Source: an uncultured Chitinophagales bacterium (GTDB lineage: Bacteria; Bacteroidota; Bacteroidia; Chitinophagales; UBA2359). Taken from it: a stretch of 64,000 nucleotides of DNA. Position 1 is the first letter of the stretch. Every line of letters begins with the position of its first letter. The notes under the pieces are model-generated. The model ran no database searches. It saw only the letters and a program-made list of their open reading frames with translations, and was not told the DNA's origin. A program made the position numbers and the translations under genes. The stretch is taken from contig CALFBW010000112.1 in NCBI GenBank assembly GCA_937951415.1, positions 1 to 64,000 on the forward strand, in the 5' to 3' direction. Positions 27,257 through 35,145 of the stretch are shown here, one piece after another.

Positions 27257-28090
27257 ATGAATTGGATTAAGAAGATAGGCTTTTCGATGGTGGCCTTGTT
27301 TTTTGCCGCCATCTTATTGTACGGCTTTAGTCAAAGCCCTGATCAAGCTCTGTCCAGCGAATTGTCAAAGCAATCTGATTACTTTTATTTCGATTTTTCA
27401 AAAGACTCCCGAACTTTACAAAGTGCCATACCTACACCCTGGGGTTTTTCGCGCAACTCAGGCAACAATGAAGAATTGGAAGACTGGCTAAGACACCTGC
27501 CAATTCTCCCAAAAGGCAGCTCTATTGTAAGCCACACGGGTGATCTTTTGCCTACACATGATACCTTCTTCTTTGGGCGCCATGCTGGTGTTCTTGACAT
27601 GAATGTGCTCCATTCTTACGAGCAATGCGCAGACATGGCCTTACGACTACATGCTGAATTCTTGTTCGCAGAACATAGAGAGAGCGCCATCCGCTTTCCT
27701 TACAAAGACGATCACTTACAGTATACAGGCGGACGGTCAAGGGCCGATCTTGAAAGTTTTTTAGTTGAGGCTTATTCAAAGATTAACACGCGAACTATTA
27801 TACAAGACTTTCAAGAAATTACCGCTCAAGAGTTGCGACCAGGAGATTTAATTGTGCAGGAAGCCACAGAATCCAATGGATTGGGACATTTATTCCTAGT
27901 ACTTGATGTAGCAATTAACAACTTTGGTAATAAAAGATTCTTGATTGGTGAAGGCTCTACTCCTGCCCAGTCTTTTCACTTGGTGAAACATCCTTTCCAT
28001 TTAAGCGCTTGGCATAAGATCGAGGATTTTTTATCTGATCTAGACAAAAGCGATTTGGGTTCGGCTAGTCTTCATCGTTTAAGCCTTTAA
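27257..28090 (+). CDS. DUF4846 family protein
   Basis: 277 residues beginning with a single hydrophobic segment (about 7-25) that could be a signal peptide or a membrane anchor. The domain follows with IPTPWGFSR, the pair LEDWLRHLPILPKGS and HAGVLDMNVLHSYEQCADMALRLHAEFLF, and GDLIVQEATESNGLGHLFLVLD, all characteristic of DUF4846. Members are envelope proteins of unknown activity, common in Bacteroidota. It is followed 66 bp later by the PH-domain gene. Confidence 0.86.
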   Translation: MNWIKKIGFSMVALFFAAILLYGFSQSPDQALSSELSKQSDYFYFDFSKDSRTLQSAIPTPWGFSRNSGNNEELEDWLRHLPILPKGSSIVSHTGDLLPTHDTFFFGRHAGVLDMNVLHSYEQCADMALRLHAEFLFAEHRESAIRFPYKDDHLQYTGGRSRADLESFLVEAYSKINTRTIIQDFQEITAQELRPGDLIVQEATESNGLGHLFLVLDVAINNFGNKRFLIGEGSTPAQSFHLVKHPFHLSAWHKIEDFLSDLDKSDLGSASLHRLSL

Positions 28091-28156
28091 TCGCGGCTAG
28101 AGTTCCCAGTTCTTCACATGCTCATTTCTATTATCTTTATTTTCTAAATTCACTGC

Positions 28157-28588
28157 ATGGCTACTGAAAAAAAAGAAGAGGTGTTGTGGCATGGGAAACC
28201 TTCTCAGGTTTTGAATGTACCAATTTATGCGCTTTGCCTATTGGGCTCTTTCTTGATTGTACCCATTTTTTATGCTGCTTGGCGATGGATCGAGCTGAAC
28301 AACATAGAATATGAGTTTACCACAGAACGAATCTTCAAGAAAACAGGCGTTTTCAGTAAGATGATAAGTGAAGTTGAGCTGTACAGAATCAAAGACTACA
28401 CACTGCAGGAGCCGTTCTGGCTGCGTTTGTTCGATTTGGGAAACATTCAACTCGACTCTTCAGACAAAAACCTCCCGATTTTCAACATGAGAGGCTTAGA
28501 AAAGTCCAGTCAACTGCGCGATAAGATCAGAATGTATGTAGAGAGACTGAGAGAAATCAAAAAAATTCGGGAAGTGGATGGATTTTAA
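28157..28588 (+). CDS. Bacterial PH-like domain (bPH2/DUF304) membrane protein
   Basis: 143 residues: one membrane-spanning hairpin near the start (about 20-43), then the bPH2 domain with YEFTTERIFKKTGVFSKMISEVELYRIKDYTLQEPFWLRLFDLGNIQLDSSD, which matches the pleckstrin-homology-like DUF304 pattern (TTERI, EVELYRIKD). Related proteins are membrane-associated scaffolds of unknown biochemical role. A TATCTTTA sequence lies a little upstream. Confidence 0.85.
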   Translation: MATEKKEEVLWHGKPSQVLNVPIYALCLLGSFLIVPIFYAAWRWIELNNIEYEFTTERIFKKTGVFSKMISEVELYRIKDYTLQEPFWLRLFDLGNIQLDSSDKNLPIFNMRGLEKSSQLRDKIRMYVERLREIKKIREVDGF

Positions 28589-29003
28589 GACATTTTTTTT
28601 GATTTGCTACCAGTGTTTCCCATGTCGTCTCTTTGTTTTTGTGCAATCAACAAGAATAAATCACTGAAATGCACACTACCTTATCCCATTCCATCATAAA
28701 AACTCGTAGCACTTTTTTCTTACTAAGCATTCATTTACAGGGTAATAAATCGTAATACACTTTTCCCACACTAAGAAGTCGAAACAAGTTAGAAATGCAG
28801 ATAAATAATATTTGTTTCTTCCTATTTATCCCATTGCAAAAACAAGAATCTATTATAAAAGACAAACGAATAGAGGCAAAACAGTGTTGTCAAGCGCTAA
28901 CAGATGGCCATTTATTCACATCTATTTAATGTATGGGTACAATTTTTGATACTTAATCGGTAGTTGCGAAAGTGACAACAACAACTAACTCAAATAAGGG
29001 ACT
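28589..29003. other. 415-bp AT-rich region upstream of the orphan gene at 29004
   Basis: No open frame of interest, no tRNA and no strong terminator was found. Two loosely similar segments, one near 28709-28730 (ACTTTTTTCTTACTAAG) and one near 28758-28775 (ACTTTTCCCACACTAAG), form an imperfect direct repeat. The last 60 nt (GTACAATTTTTGATACTTAA around 28936) may hold the promoter of the next gene but do not match the -7 consensus exactly. Confidence 0.4.
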
Positions 29004-29582
29004 ATGCTAAGTGGTGCAATAAAGGACATTCAAGAGTCCTTTTGCCTCCGACCCAGCTCTCATCAAGGGAAGATGATTTGGAAGGTAAAGAACGGGCTCA
29101 TACATGCAGTCATAGTAGGACGAGACTATCGAGGGAATTTATTTATCGTATGTAATGACCCCGAAACTAGAACCTATAAACTTCGTGAATTGCGCGGCTT
29201 CGACGATGCCTACTGCTATCACCAAGAGGTGAGTTTCAGCGATGATTTGTCAACAACTACACAGCGAGCCTTTGAACTGCTTTTGCAATTCAATGAGCAT
29301 ACCGATAGTACCTATAGACCCTCACATCGCTTCGTGATTCCGCAAATCAGTGCTCCTGATTACACGGTTAGCATTTCAAGCGAAGTTGGACACGTGGCAT
29401 ACGACTTCTTTAAGATTCAAACCCTCAAAGAAACCGCCAGCAATACCGTTATTGCTTTGCGATTAGCACTCGGATTGGTTCCAAAACGAACAGCAGAAAC
29501 AAAACTTGCAGCACGAAAGGCAATGGAAAGACGATTAGAGCCAAATTTGGCTTTGCCCTTAAGAAGAAGCCTTACAGCTTAA
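29004..29582 (+). CDS. Conserved-looking hypothetical protein, 192 aa
   Basis: I do not recognise this family. It is an intact cytosolic-type protein with no signal peptide or membrane helix. The first half is a mixed beta region (KMIWKVKNGLIHAVIVGRDYRGN and RTYKLRELRGFDDAYCYHQ). The last 50 residues are helical and strongly basic (AETKLAARKAMERRL and LRRSLTA), which could bind nucleic acid or acidic partners. It stands alone after a long AT-rich leader and ends in a good intrinsic terminator, so it is a single-gene unit. Codon use is like that of its neighbours. Confidence 0.7.
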   Translation: MLSGAIKDIQESFCLRPSSHQGKMIWKVKNGLIHAVIVGRDYRGNLFIVCNDPETRTYKLRELRGFDDAYCYHQEVSFSDDLSTTTQRAFELLLQFNEHTDSTYRPSHRFVIPQISAPDYTVSISSEVGHVAYDFFKIQTLKETASNTVIALRLALGLVPKRTAETKLAARKAMERRLEPNLALPLRRSLTA

Positions 29583-29616
29583 AATTTAGCCCCTTAGCAA
29601 CTAGATTTTTATCATG

Positions 29617-29660
29617 AAAAGACCTCTGGAAATTTTTATTTCAGGGGTCTTTCCTCTTTT
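29617..29660. terminator. Terminator between the orphan gene and thiL
   Basis: AAAAGACCTCTGGAAA (29617-29632) pairs with TTTCAGGGGTCTTT (29639-29652) with one wobble and one bulge, then CCTCTTTT. The reverse strand ends in TCTTTTC, so it may serve both converging genes. Confidence 0.75.
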
Positions 29661-30720
29661 AGTGCTTATTCAAATGGTTCCATCCTTGGGCAATCAATTG
29701 ATGCTCTTCACCTTTAGGGCTGATCAACTTGTAGCCTTCAGATGCAGGACTCACCACACCAATCACCTTCAAATCCGCCTTTCCGTCTAGTTTCTTAAAG
29801 CTCGCAGGTGGCATAGTCATTAGCAGCTGGTAATCTTCCCCTCCACTTAAAGCGCAAGTAACGGGAGCAATTTTGAACTCATTTACAGCTAAGTCGAAAG
29901 CCGCTTGTTCAAAAGGCACATTCTCTTCATGAATAGCACAACCTACCTTAGAAGCTCGGCATATATGCAAGAGCTCTGAGGATAAACCATCCGAGATATC
30001 AATCATTGCATTTGGCACCACACCTTCTTCCGCCAACACTCGAATGATGTCGTACCGCGCTTCTGGCTTCAATTGGCGCTCCACCAATGTTTTGTATTTG
30101 TCCAATTCTGGCTGCATAGCGGCATCTTGCAAAAACACTTGCTTCTCTCGCTCCAATACTTGCAAACCCAAATAGGCACTGCCTAACACTCCTGAAACAA
30201 CAATATAGTCTCCTTCTTGAGCACCTGAACGCTTGACCATTTTTGCCTCTTCCACTTCCCCTACTACCGTTACGTTGATCATCAAACCACTCAAAGAACT
30301 GGTAATATCACCCCCTAACAAATCAAGCCCGTAAAAACGGCAAGCCTTGCGAACACCGCGGTACAATTCGTCCATTGCTTCCACAGTGTATTTGCTAGAA
30401 ATCGCTAATGAAATCGTTATTCCTGTCGGCGTTCCATTCATGGCGTATATGTCAGACAAAGCTGTAACCACTGCTTTGTAACCCAAATGAGCCAAAGGAA
30501 AGTAAGATAAATCGAAGTGAATTCCCTGAACCATGCTATCAGTAGAAATAAGCTGCAGTTTAGAACCATCTACTTTTCTAGCAGCTGCGTCATCACCTAT
30601 CCCTAGCACCGTTTCTGGGCGTTTAGGTTCAAAACCCAAACTCAATCGGTCAATGAGTCCAAACTCTCCCAGTGAACTTATGGGTGTGAGCTTAGGCTTT
30701 TCCATTTCTTCTTTTGACAT
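29659..30720 (-). CDS. thiL: Thiamine-monophosphate kinase
   Basis: ThiL phosphorylates thiamine monophosphate to the active cofactor thiamine diphosphate using ATP. Family marks: SSLGEFGLIDRL at the start, GIGDDAA (ATP/Mg binding, about 41-47), STDSMVQGIHFDL, LGYKAVVTALSDIYAMNG, LLGGDITSS and the late DISDGLSSELLHI. 353 residues, slightly longer than E. coli ThiL. It supplies the cofactor used by enzymes such as the fused E1 in this window. The exact -7 box TATCTTTG ends only 4 nt before the ATG, so the transcript may be leaderless; an ATG at codon 6 (MEKPKL) is an alternative start. It is divergent from the sigma-factor gene. Confidence 0.94.
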   Translation of the reverse strand: MSKEEMEKPKLTPISSLGEFGLIDRLSLGFEPKRPETVLGIGDDAAARKVDGSKLQLISTDSMVQGIHFDLSYFPLAHLGYKAVVTALSDIYAMNGTPTGITISLAISSKYTVEAMDELYRGVRKACRFYGLDLLGGDITSSLSGLMINVTVVGEVEEAKMVKRSGAQEGDYIVVSGVLGSAYLGLQVLEREKQVFLQDAAMQPELDKYKTLVERQLKPEARYDIIRVLAEEGVVPNAMIDISDGLSSELLHICRASKVGCAIHEENVPFEQAAFDLAVNEFKIAPVTCALSGGEDYQLLMTMPPASFKKLDGKADLKVIGVVSPASEGYKLISPKGEEHQLIAQGWNHLNKH

Positions 30721-30724
30721 ACTG

Positions 30725-30732
30725 CAAAGATA
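30725..30732 (-). promoter_or_regulatory. TAnnTTTG -7 box of thiL
   Basis: Reads TATCTTTG on the minus strand, exact consensus, ending 4 nt before the annotated ATG. Confidence 0.5.
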
Positions 30733-30864
30733 CTCTTATCACAGTCGCATTTTTTTTGTAATAAAAAGGCGTGATAAGGAACTTTTTCGAACTCCCCTGC
30801 ATTCTTGCTAAAGAATGGTTAAATTTAGATTTTGCTGTTCGCGATCGTTCACTTAAAACAAAGA

Positions 30865-31488
30865 ATGACAGAGTTAAAAACGGCAGAGGAAAAAACGTCC
30901 CTTCTAGTTCAGAAGGGGAAAATGAAACGTATGTCCCTAAGCAGAGAGGAGCAGGAAAAGATCTTTTATGATGAGATCTGGCCTCACAGCGATGCCGTAT
31001 TTAACTTCGCCTTGTCTTTGGTTTTGCACGAGCAAGATGCCAACGACCTTTTACAAGATACCATGATGAAGGCTTTTAGATCAATAGCCTCCTACCAACA
31101 GGGAACCAATGCTAAAGCATGGTTGTTCCGTATATGTAAGAACAATTTCATCAACGAGTATCGCAAAAAGAAAAGCCGCCCCAATACTGTCGATTACGAA
31201 GACCAAAAGGAATTCAACGATTCGAAAGAAATGGTGGTTGACCTCCGAGAGGAAATATTTCACAACTTGATGGGTGACGAAGCGCAAGCCGCTGTGAACT
31301 CACTGCCCGTCGATTTCCGAATGGTCGTGTTGCTTTGTGATGTAGAAGGATTCACTTACGAAGAAATGTCGAAAATTCTCGACATACCGATAGGTACGGT
31401 ACGTTCGCGCCTACACAGGGCTCGAAAAATGCTGGAAATCAAATTAGAAGCTTACGCCAAGAACCTTGGTTATACTAAAAAATCTTAA
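30865..31488 (+). CDS. RNA polymerase ECF-type sigma-70 family factor
   Basis: An alternative sigma factor of the extracytoplasmic-function type. Region 2 is YPHSDAVFNFALSL-like at IWPHSDAVFNFAL, with DANDLLQDTMMKAFRSI and AWLFRICKNNFINEYRKK (regions 2.2-2.4). Region 4 is AVNSLPVDFRMVVLLCDVEGFTYEEMSKILDIPIGTVRSRLHRARKML (-35 recognition helix). The frame is open from a TTG at 30832, but the ATG at 30865 (MTELKTAEEK) is preferred, leaving 207 residues. Its TAA overlaps the ATG of the anti-sigma gene (TAATG), so the two are translationally coupled. Confidence 0.92.
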   Translation: MTELKTAEEKTSLLVQKGKMKRMSLSREEQEKIFYDEIWPHSDAVFNFALSLVLHEQDANDLLQDTMMKAFRSIASYQQGTNAKAWLFRICKNNFINEYRKKKSRPNTVDYEDQKEFNDSKEMVVDLREEIFHNLMGDEAQAAVNSLPVDFRMVVLLCDVEGFTYEEMSKILDIPIGTVRSRLHRARKMLEIKLEAYAKNLGYTKKS

Positions 31489-31736
31489 TGATGTCAGGAA
31501 GATTTAGTCACAACTGCGCCAATTGCGAAGACAAAATCAACCGATTGGTTGATGGCAATTGCACTGCTCAAGAAAGAAATCTACTGCTGGGAGAAGTAAA
31601 AGGATGCCCGCGTTGCTTCGATCAGTACGAGAAAGTCAAAAATTTGAAAATTTTTGTACACGATAAGTATCCAAAGAAATCGGCTTCGCCGAACATCCTC
31701 AACAGCATCCGAGACGGTATCAGTAACATTCGATAG
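31488..31736 (+). CDS. Anti-sigma factor (zinc-finger-like), partner of the upstream ECF sigma
   Basis: 82 residues with the plan of short cytosolic anti-sigma factors: an N-terminal HNCANCEDKINRLVDG, a helix, then GEVKGCPRCFDQYEK and a C-terminal PNILNSIRDGI helix. In the ZAS family the zinc site is HxxxCxxC; here the histidine position is a glutamate (E-V-K-G-C-P-R-C), although the extra N-terminal CANC pair could supply ligands. There is no membrane helix, so it would sense a cytosolic signal such as redox state. The start codon overlaps the sigma stop. Confidence 0.82.
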   Translation: MMSGRFSHNCANCEDKINRLVDGNCTAQERNLLLGEVKGCPRCFDQYEKVKNLKIFVHDKYPKKSASPNILNSIRDGISNIR

Positions 31737-31811
31737 TCCTCTCTCCGACCTCTCTCGGTCTTTCGCCTCCCAGAAATCAAATCAAAAGAACTACGAACGG
31801 TCTAGCATTAT

Positions 31812-31829
31812 GCTTCCCGAATGGGAAGC
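31812..31829. repeat. Perfect hairpin between the anti-sigma gene and meaB
   Basis: GCTTCCC-gaat-GGGAAGC: a 7-bp perfect stem with a 4-nt loop. There is no T tract on the plus strand, so it may be a weak terminator, an mRNA stabiliser or an operator. TATCTTTA (one mismatch from the -7 box) lies just after it, about 40 nt before the meaB ATG. Confidence 0.45.
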
Positions 31830-31889
31830 TTATAGCCGTATCTTTAGCCAATAAAGCCACTATTGGCCGGTGGAAGTCAGAGTCTCGCC

Positions 31890-32807
31890 ATGAACAGGAA
31901 AGCAGAAATAGCAGCAGGCAACCTTAAAGTCTTAGCTCGTGCCATCTCGTTGGTAGAAAACGAGGTAGGCAATTACAAGGAATTACTTTCTTCTTTAGTA
32001 ATAAAAGACACACCCATATTAGGCATTACTGGGCCTCCCGGGGCAGGCAAAAGCACCTTAGTTAATGCCTTAGTAGGCGAATTGTTAGAGGACGGAAAGC
32101 GGGTGGCCATATTAGCAGTCGACCCTTCTTCTCCTTTCAATTTTGGAGCTCTTTTGGGCGACCGTATCCGCTTGAATCAATACTACGAAAACCCCAATGT
32201 TTACATTCGCTCAGTAGCCACACGAGGAGCACTCGGCGGTCTTTCCGACAAGATCATTGAAATTACCGACCTTATGAAGGCCGCTGATTTTGATCTCATC
32301 ATCGTAGAAACCGTTGGCGTTGGTCAATCAGAAGTAGAAATTGCGGGACTTGCCGATACTAGTGTAGTGGTACTTGTCCCAGAAGCAGGTGATGAAATAC
32401 AAACCATGAAGGCGGGTTTAATGGAAATCGCCGACATCTTCGTGGTGAATAAATCTGATCGCGAAAACGCAAAAGAATTTGCCCAAAATCTACGGAAGTT
32501 GGTCATATCAAGGGGCGAACAGGCTTGGACTACTCCTGTACTGCTGTGCTCCGCTACCCTTTCCGAGGGCATTAGCGAATTACTGCAAGCCATCTCAAGC
32601 CATCATAAGCAACAACACCTGGATGAACACAAGGCCCAACTTCTAAGCCTCAAAGCCTGGAAGCTGATCGAAAAACATCGCATGAGCGATATTGATAGAT
32701 CCGAGCTTATAAATCAGTTAAAAAGCGCGCTACAAAAAGAAAACTGGAATTTATATGCCTTCGTTCAAAAATTTATCTCCAAGAATCAAGTAGGATCAAA
32801 TCGCTGA
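31890..32807 (+). CDS. meaB: MeaB/ArgK-type GTPase, methylmalonyl-CoA mutase chaperone
   Basis: A G3E-family P-loop GTPase that protects and reactivates B12-dependent methylmalonyl-CoA mutase. Walker A ITGPPGAGKSTLVNAL, the loop VAILAVDPSSPFNFGALLGDRIRL, IRSVATRGALGGLS, the switch motif ETVGVGQSEVEIA and the NKSD guanine-specificity motif are all present. The frame extends upstream to a TTG at 31863, but the ATG at 31890 (MNRKAEIAAGN) fits the family start better. No mutase gene is in the window, which is common in Bacteroidota, where meaB is often unlinked. Confidence 0.93.
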   Translation: MNRKAEIAAGNLKVLARAISLVENEVGNYKELLSSLVIKDTPILGITGPPGAGKSTLVNALVGELLEDGKRVAILAVDPSSPFNFGALLGDRIRLNQYYENPNVYIRSVATRGALGGLSDKIIEITDLMKAADFDLIIVETVGVGQSEVEIAGLADTSVVVLVPEAGDEIQTMKAGLMEIADIFVVNKSDRENAKEFAQNLRKLVISRGEQAWTTPVLLCSATLSEGISELLQAISSHHKQQHLDEHKAQLLSLKAWKLIEKHRMSDIDRSELINQLKSALQKENWNLYAFVQKFISKNQVGSNR

Positions 32808-32821
32808 AAAGTTCTTTATCG

Positions 32822-32829
32822 TATTTTTG
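32822..32829 (+). promoter_or_regulatory. TAnnTTTG -7 box of scpB
   Basis: Reads TATTTTTG, exact consensus, 21 nt before the TTG start of scpB. Confidence 0.45.
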
Positions 32830-32850
32830 TGCTCTTAATAAATAAAGGTC

Positions 32851-34263
32851 TTGAACGAACAGCCAGCTGATAACACAGAAAATGAAGAACTACCTCTACA
32901 AGAGGAAGAAACTTCAATGGAACTCACTTCAGAAGAAGCTCAATCATCTACCGAGTCATCGGTGGAAGAAGAAAGCAAACTTGTAGAAGAAGGAGTAGAG
33001 AAAAAGCCCAGTAAAGAAACCACTGTAGATGCTGTAGACTTGCCAGAGAGCACTGAAACGGTGCCCACCGATGAGGATTCTACAGAATCAATAGCAAAAA
33101 AAGAAAACGAGACGACATCTACAGAAACTGCCGAAGCAGAGTCCGCGATCAGTGCAGAAAGTGATCAAGAACAAAAGGAAGAAACGGAGACGGAAGGAGT
33201 AATAGAAGTAGAAGTAGAAGTAGAAGCGGATACAGAATCTACTACTCAAGACACAGGGGCGGCAAAGGAAAAGGAAAAGGAAAAGGAAAAAGACAAGCCT
33301 GCTAAGAAAAAGAAAAAACGACGATCCAAAAAGAGCAATGTAAAAGTCGAAGACATTTTGTTGCCCATTGAAGCGATGTGTTTTGTTTCAGAAAATTCGG
33401 TGCGCATCAATGACATACGCGTTGCTGTGGAAAATGCAATGGGCCTCGAAGCTTCGACAGAAGTAATACACGAAGCCTTGGACATCATCACAGAAAAGTA
33501 CGCAGACGATCGTTACCCTTTTGAGTTAACAGCTATTTCTGATGGCTATCGCTTTTTAACCAAGCAGAGTTACCACAAAATCATTTCGAGTTACTTGAAT
33601 GTAAAGTCGAAAAGAAGACTGTCGACCTCAGCCATGGAAACCCTTTCTATCATTGCCTATAAGCAACCCATCACAAAGAGTAATATCGAAGATATACGCG
33701 GTGTAAGTTGCGATTACAGCATTCAAAAGCTTTTAGAAAAGGAACTGATTCAAATTTTGGGCAGAAGCGATGCACTCGGTCGACCTTTACTTTATGGAAC
33801 GAGTAAGTTCTTTATGGATTACTTTGGGCTCAAGTCGATGGACGATCTTCCGAAGTTAAAGGAAGTCGTTCCTCAAGACAATCAAATTGGAGAGGCCGAT
33901 CAAGACATCATTGAATTGGTAGATCAGGGGCAACAAGAAGAATTGCAGAAAGAAGAAGAAACTGTTGAGACAACAGCTGAACCAGAAATCACAGATAGTG
34001 AGCAACAACATACCACCGAAACCTCCAGAGAAACCGGAGAAGTCGGAACAGCCAGAGAAGAAGATTCGGAAGCCGAAATGGCCGAAGTCGAGGAAATCGA
34101 AGTCAAAGGCGAAATTGAAAAAGCAGAAGGAGCAGCCAGCTCGCCCGAAAGCCCTACGGAAGAAACACCGGAAGGGACCACCAAAGAAGGGGCAGAACCT
34201 GACGGCGGAGCAGATGAAGGATCTGACGGGGAAACTAGCAGCACCGAAGAGCCAGAAGATTGA
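32851..34263 (+). CDS. scpB: Segregation and condensation protein ScpB with long acidic tails
   Basis: ScpB dimers join ScpA (kleisin) and SMC in the chromosome condensation complex. The winged-helix core spans about residues 165-345: EDILLPIEAMCFVSENSVRINDI, then STSAMETLSIIAYKQPITKSNIEDIRGVSCD and LGRPLLYGTSKFFMDYFGL, the classic ScpB motifs. Core ScpB is about 190 residues; here it is embedded in 470. The first 145 residues are Glu/Thr/Ser-rich, followed by a lysine patch (KPAKKKKKRRSKKS) and, after the core, a second acidic tail of about 125 residues. The start is TTG. The last 50 bp, and possibly 299 bp, overlap the pseudouridine synthase gene in another frame. Confidence 0.9.
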   Translation: MNEQPADNTENEELPLQEEETSMELTSEEAQSSTESSVEEESKLVEEGVEKKPSKETTVDAVDLPESTETVPTDEDSTESIAKKENETTSTETAEAESAISAESDQEQKEETETEGVIEVEVEVEADTESTTQDTGAAKEKEKEKEKDKPAKKKKKRRSKKSNVKVEDILLPIEAMCFVSENSVRINDIRVAVENAMGLEASTEVIHEALDIITEKYADDRYPFELTAISDGYRFLTKQSYHKIISSYLNVKSKRRLSTSAMETLSIIAYKQPITKSNIEDIRGVSCDYSIQKLLEKELIQILGRSDALGRPLLYGTSKFFMDYFGLKSMDDLPKLKEVVPQDNQIGEADQDIIELVDQGQQEELQKEEETVETTAEPEITDSEQQHTTETSRETGEVGTAREEDSEAEMAEVEEIEVKGEIEKAEGAASSPESPTEETPEGTTKEGAEPDGGADEGSDGETSSTEEPED

Positions 34264-34996
34264 GCTTGATTCCGAAGAAGGAACTCGCCTTAATAAATAT
34301 GTCTCTAACGCAGGCATTTGCGCCCGAAGAAAAGCTGATGAATTTATTCGCAAAGGCGATGTGACAGTTAATGGTCAGATTATACTTGAAATGGGACACA
34401 AAGTGATGCCCGGTGATGAAGTACATTTTCAAGGACAACTCGTGGAAGCCAGTCAGAAAGTCTATGTACTACTCAACAAACCAAAAGATTGCATCACCAC
34501 CACACATGACCCTCAAGGGCGCAAGACCGTAATGGATTACCTAACAAAGGTAGACTGTGAACGATTGTATCCAGTAGGACGATTGGATCGAATGACTACT
34601 GGTCTCCTTTTATTAACCAATGATGGCCAATTGGCGCAAAACCTAGCCCACCCGAGCCGTGAGGTCAAAAAGCTGTATCATGTTAAGCTCAATAAAACCG
34701 TCAGCGAAGCTGATTTACTACAGATTAGAGCTGGCAAGGTCCGCCTAGAAGAGGGTTTAGTTCCTGTGGATGAAGCAAACTATGTAAAGAATGGCGACTT
34801 CAAAGAAGTAGGTATCAGCATCCATATTGGTTGGAACCGTGTGATTCGTCGAATCTTCGAGGAACTGGGTTATCGAGTAGAAAAGTTGGATCGAGTTATT
34901 TATGCGGGCTTAACGAAGAAAGACTTGCCCCGATCTCGTTGGAGGTATCTAGAAGGAGAAGAATTACTCTTTCTAAAACGTCAAGCAAAAAAGTAG
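34214..34996 (+). CDS. rluB: RluB/RsuA-family pseudouridine synthase (S4 domain)
   Basis: Isomerises uridine in 23S (or 16S) rRNA. The S4 RNA-binding domain begins at TRLNKYVSNAGICARRKADEFI. The catalytic part has LLNKPKDCITTTHDPQGRKTVMDYL, the active-site aspartate in YPVGRLDRMTTGLLLLTNDG, and GWNRVIRRIFEELGYRVEKLDRV. I choose the ATG at 34214 (MKDLTGKLAAP), preceded by GGCGGAG and overlapping scpB by 50 bp. The frame stays open back to a TTG at 33965, adding 83 residues that are almost all K, P, R, E and Q. Basic N-terminal extensions are common in Bacteroidota RluB, so the longer form cannot be excluded. Confidence 0.9.
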   Translation: MKDLTGKLAAPKSQKIELDSEEGTRLNKYVSNAGICARRKADEFIRKGDVTVNGQIILEMGHKVMPGDEVHFQGQLVEASQKVYVLLNKPKDCITTTHDPQGRKTVMDYLTKVDCERLYPVGRLDRMTTGLLLLTNDGQLAQNLAHPSREVKKLYHVKLNKTVSEADLLQIRAGKVRLEEGLVPVDEANYVKNGDFKEVGISIHIGWNRVIRRIFEELGYRVEKLDRVIYAGLTKKDLPRSRWRYLEGEELLFLKRQAKK

Positions 34997-35145
34997 AAAA
35001 CTATTGAAAATTTCAGCGATAGATCGATCTTTATAGTGGCATCTTTGTTGTTATAATTAAAAGAAAGAATCAAGGCCCAATAGCGCTTACAACCGTTAGA
35101 AGCCTAGCGAGATGCTCTCTTTTAAATGAAAAAAAATAAACGAGC

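Noticed and set aside
33856-34353. 165-codon phenylalanine-rich open frame opposite the scpB tail
   Set aside because: Antisense of GAA/AAG-rich coding DNA, which gives TTC/CTT codons; no independent support.
35037-35052. TGGCATC-TTTG-TTGTT upstream of ferritin, resembling a third sigma-54 site
   Set aside because: The -12 element is GT and the -24 element imperfect; the same bases contain CATCTTTG, one mismatch from the ordinary -7 box, which is a simpler reading.
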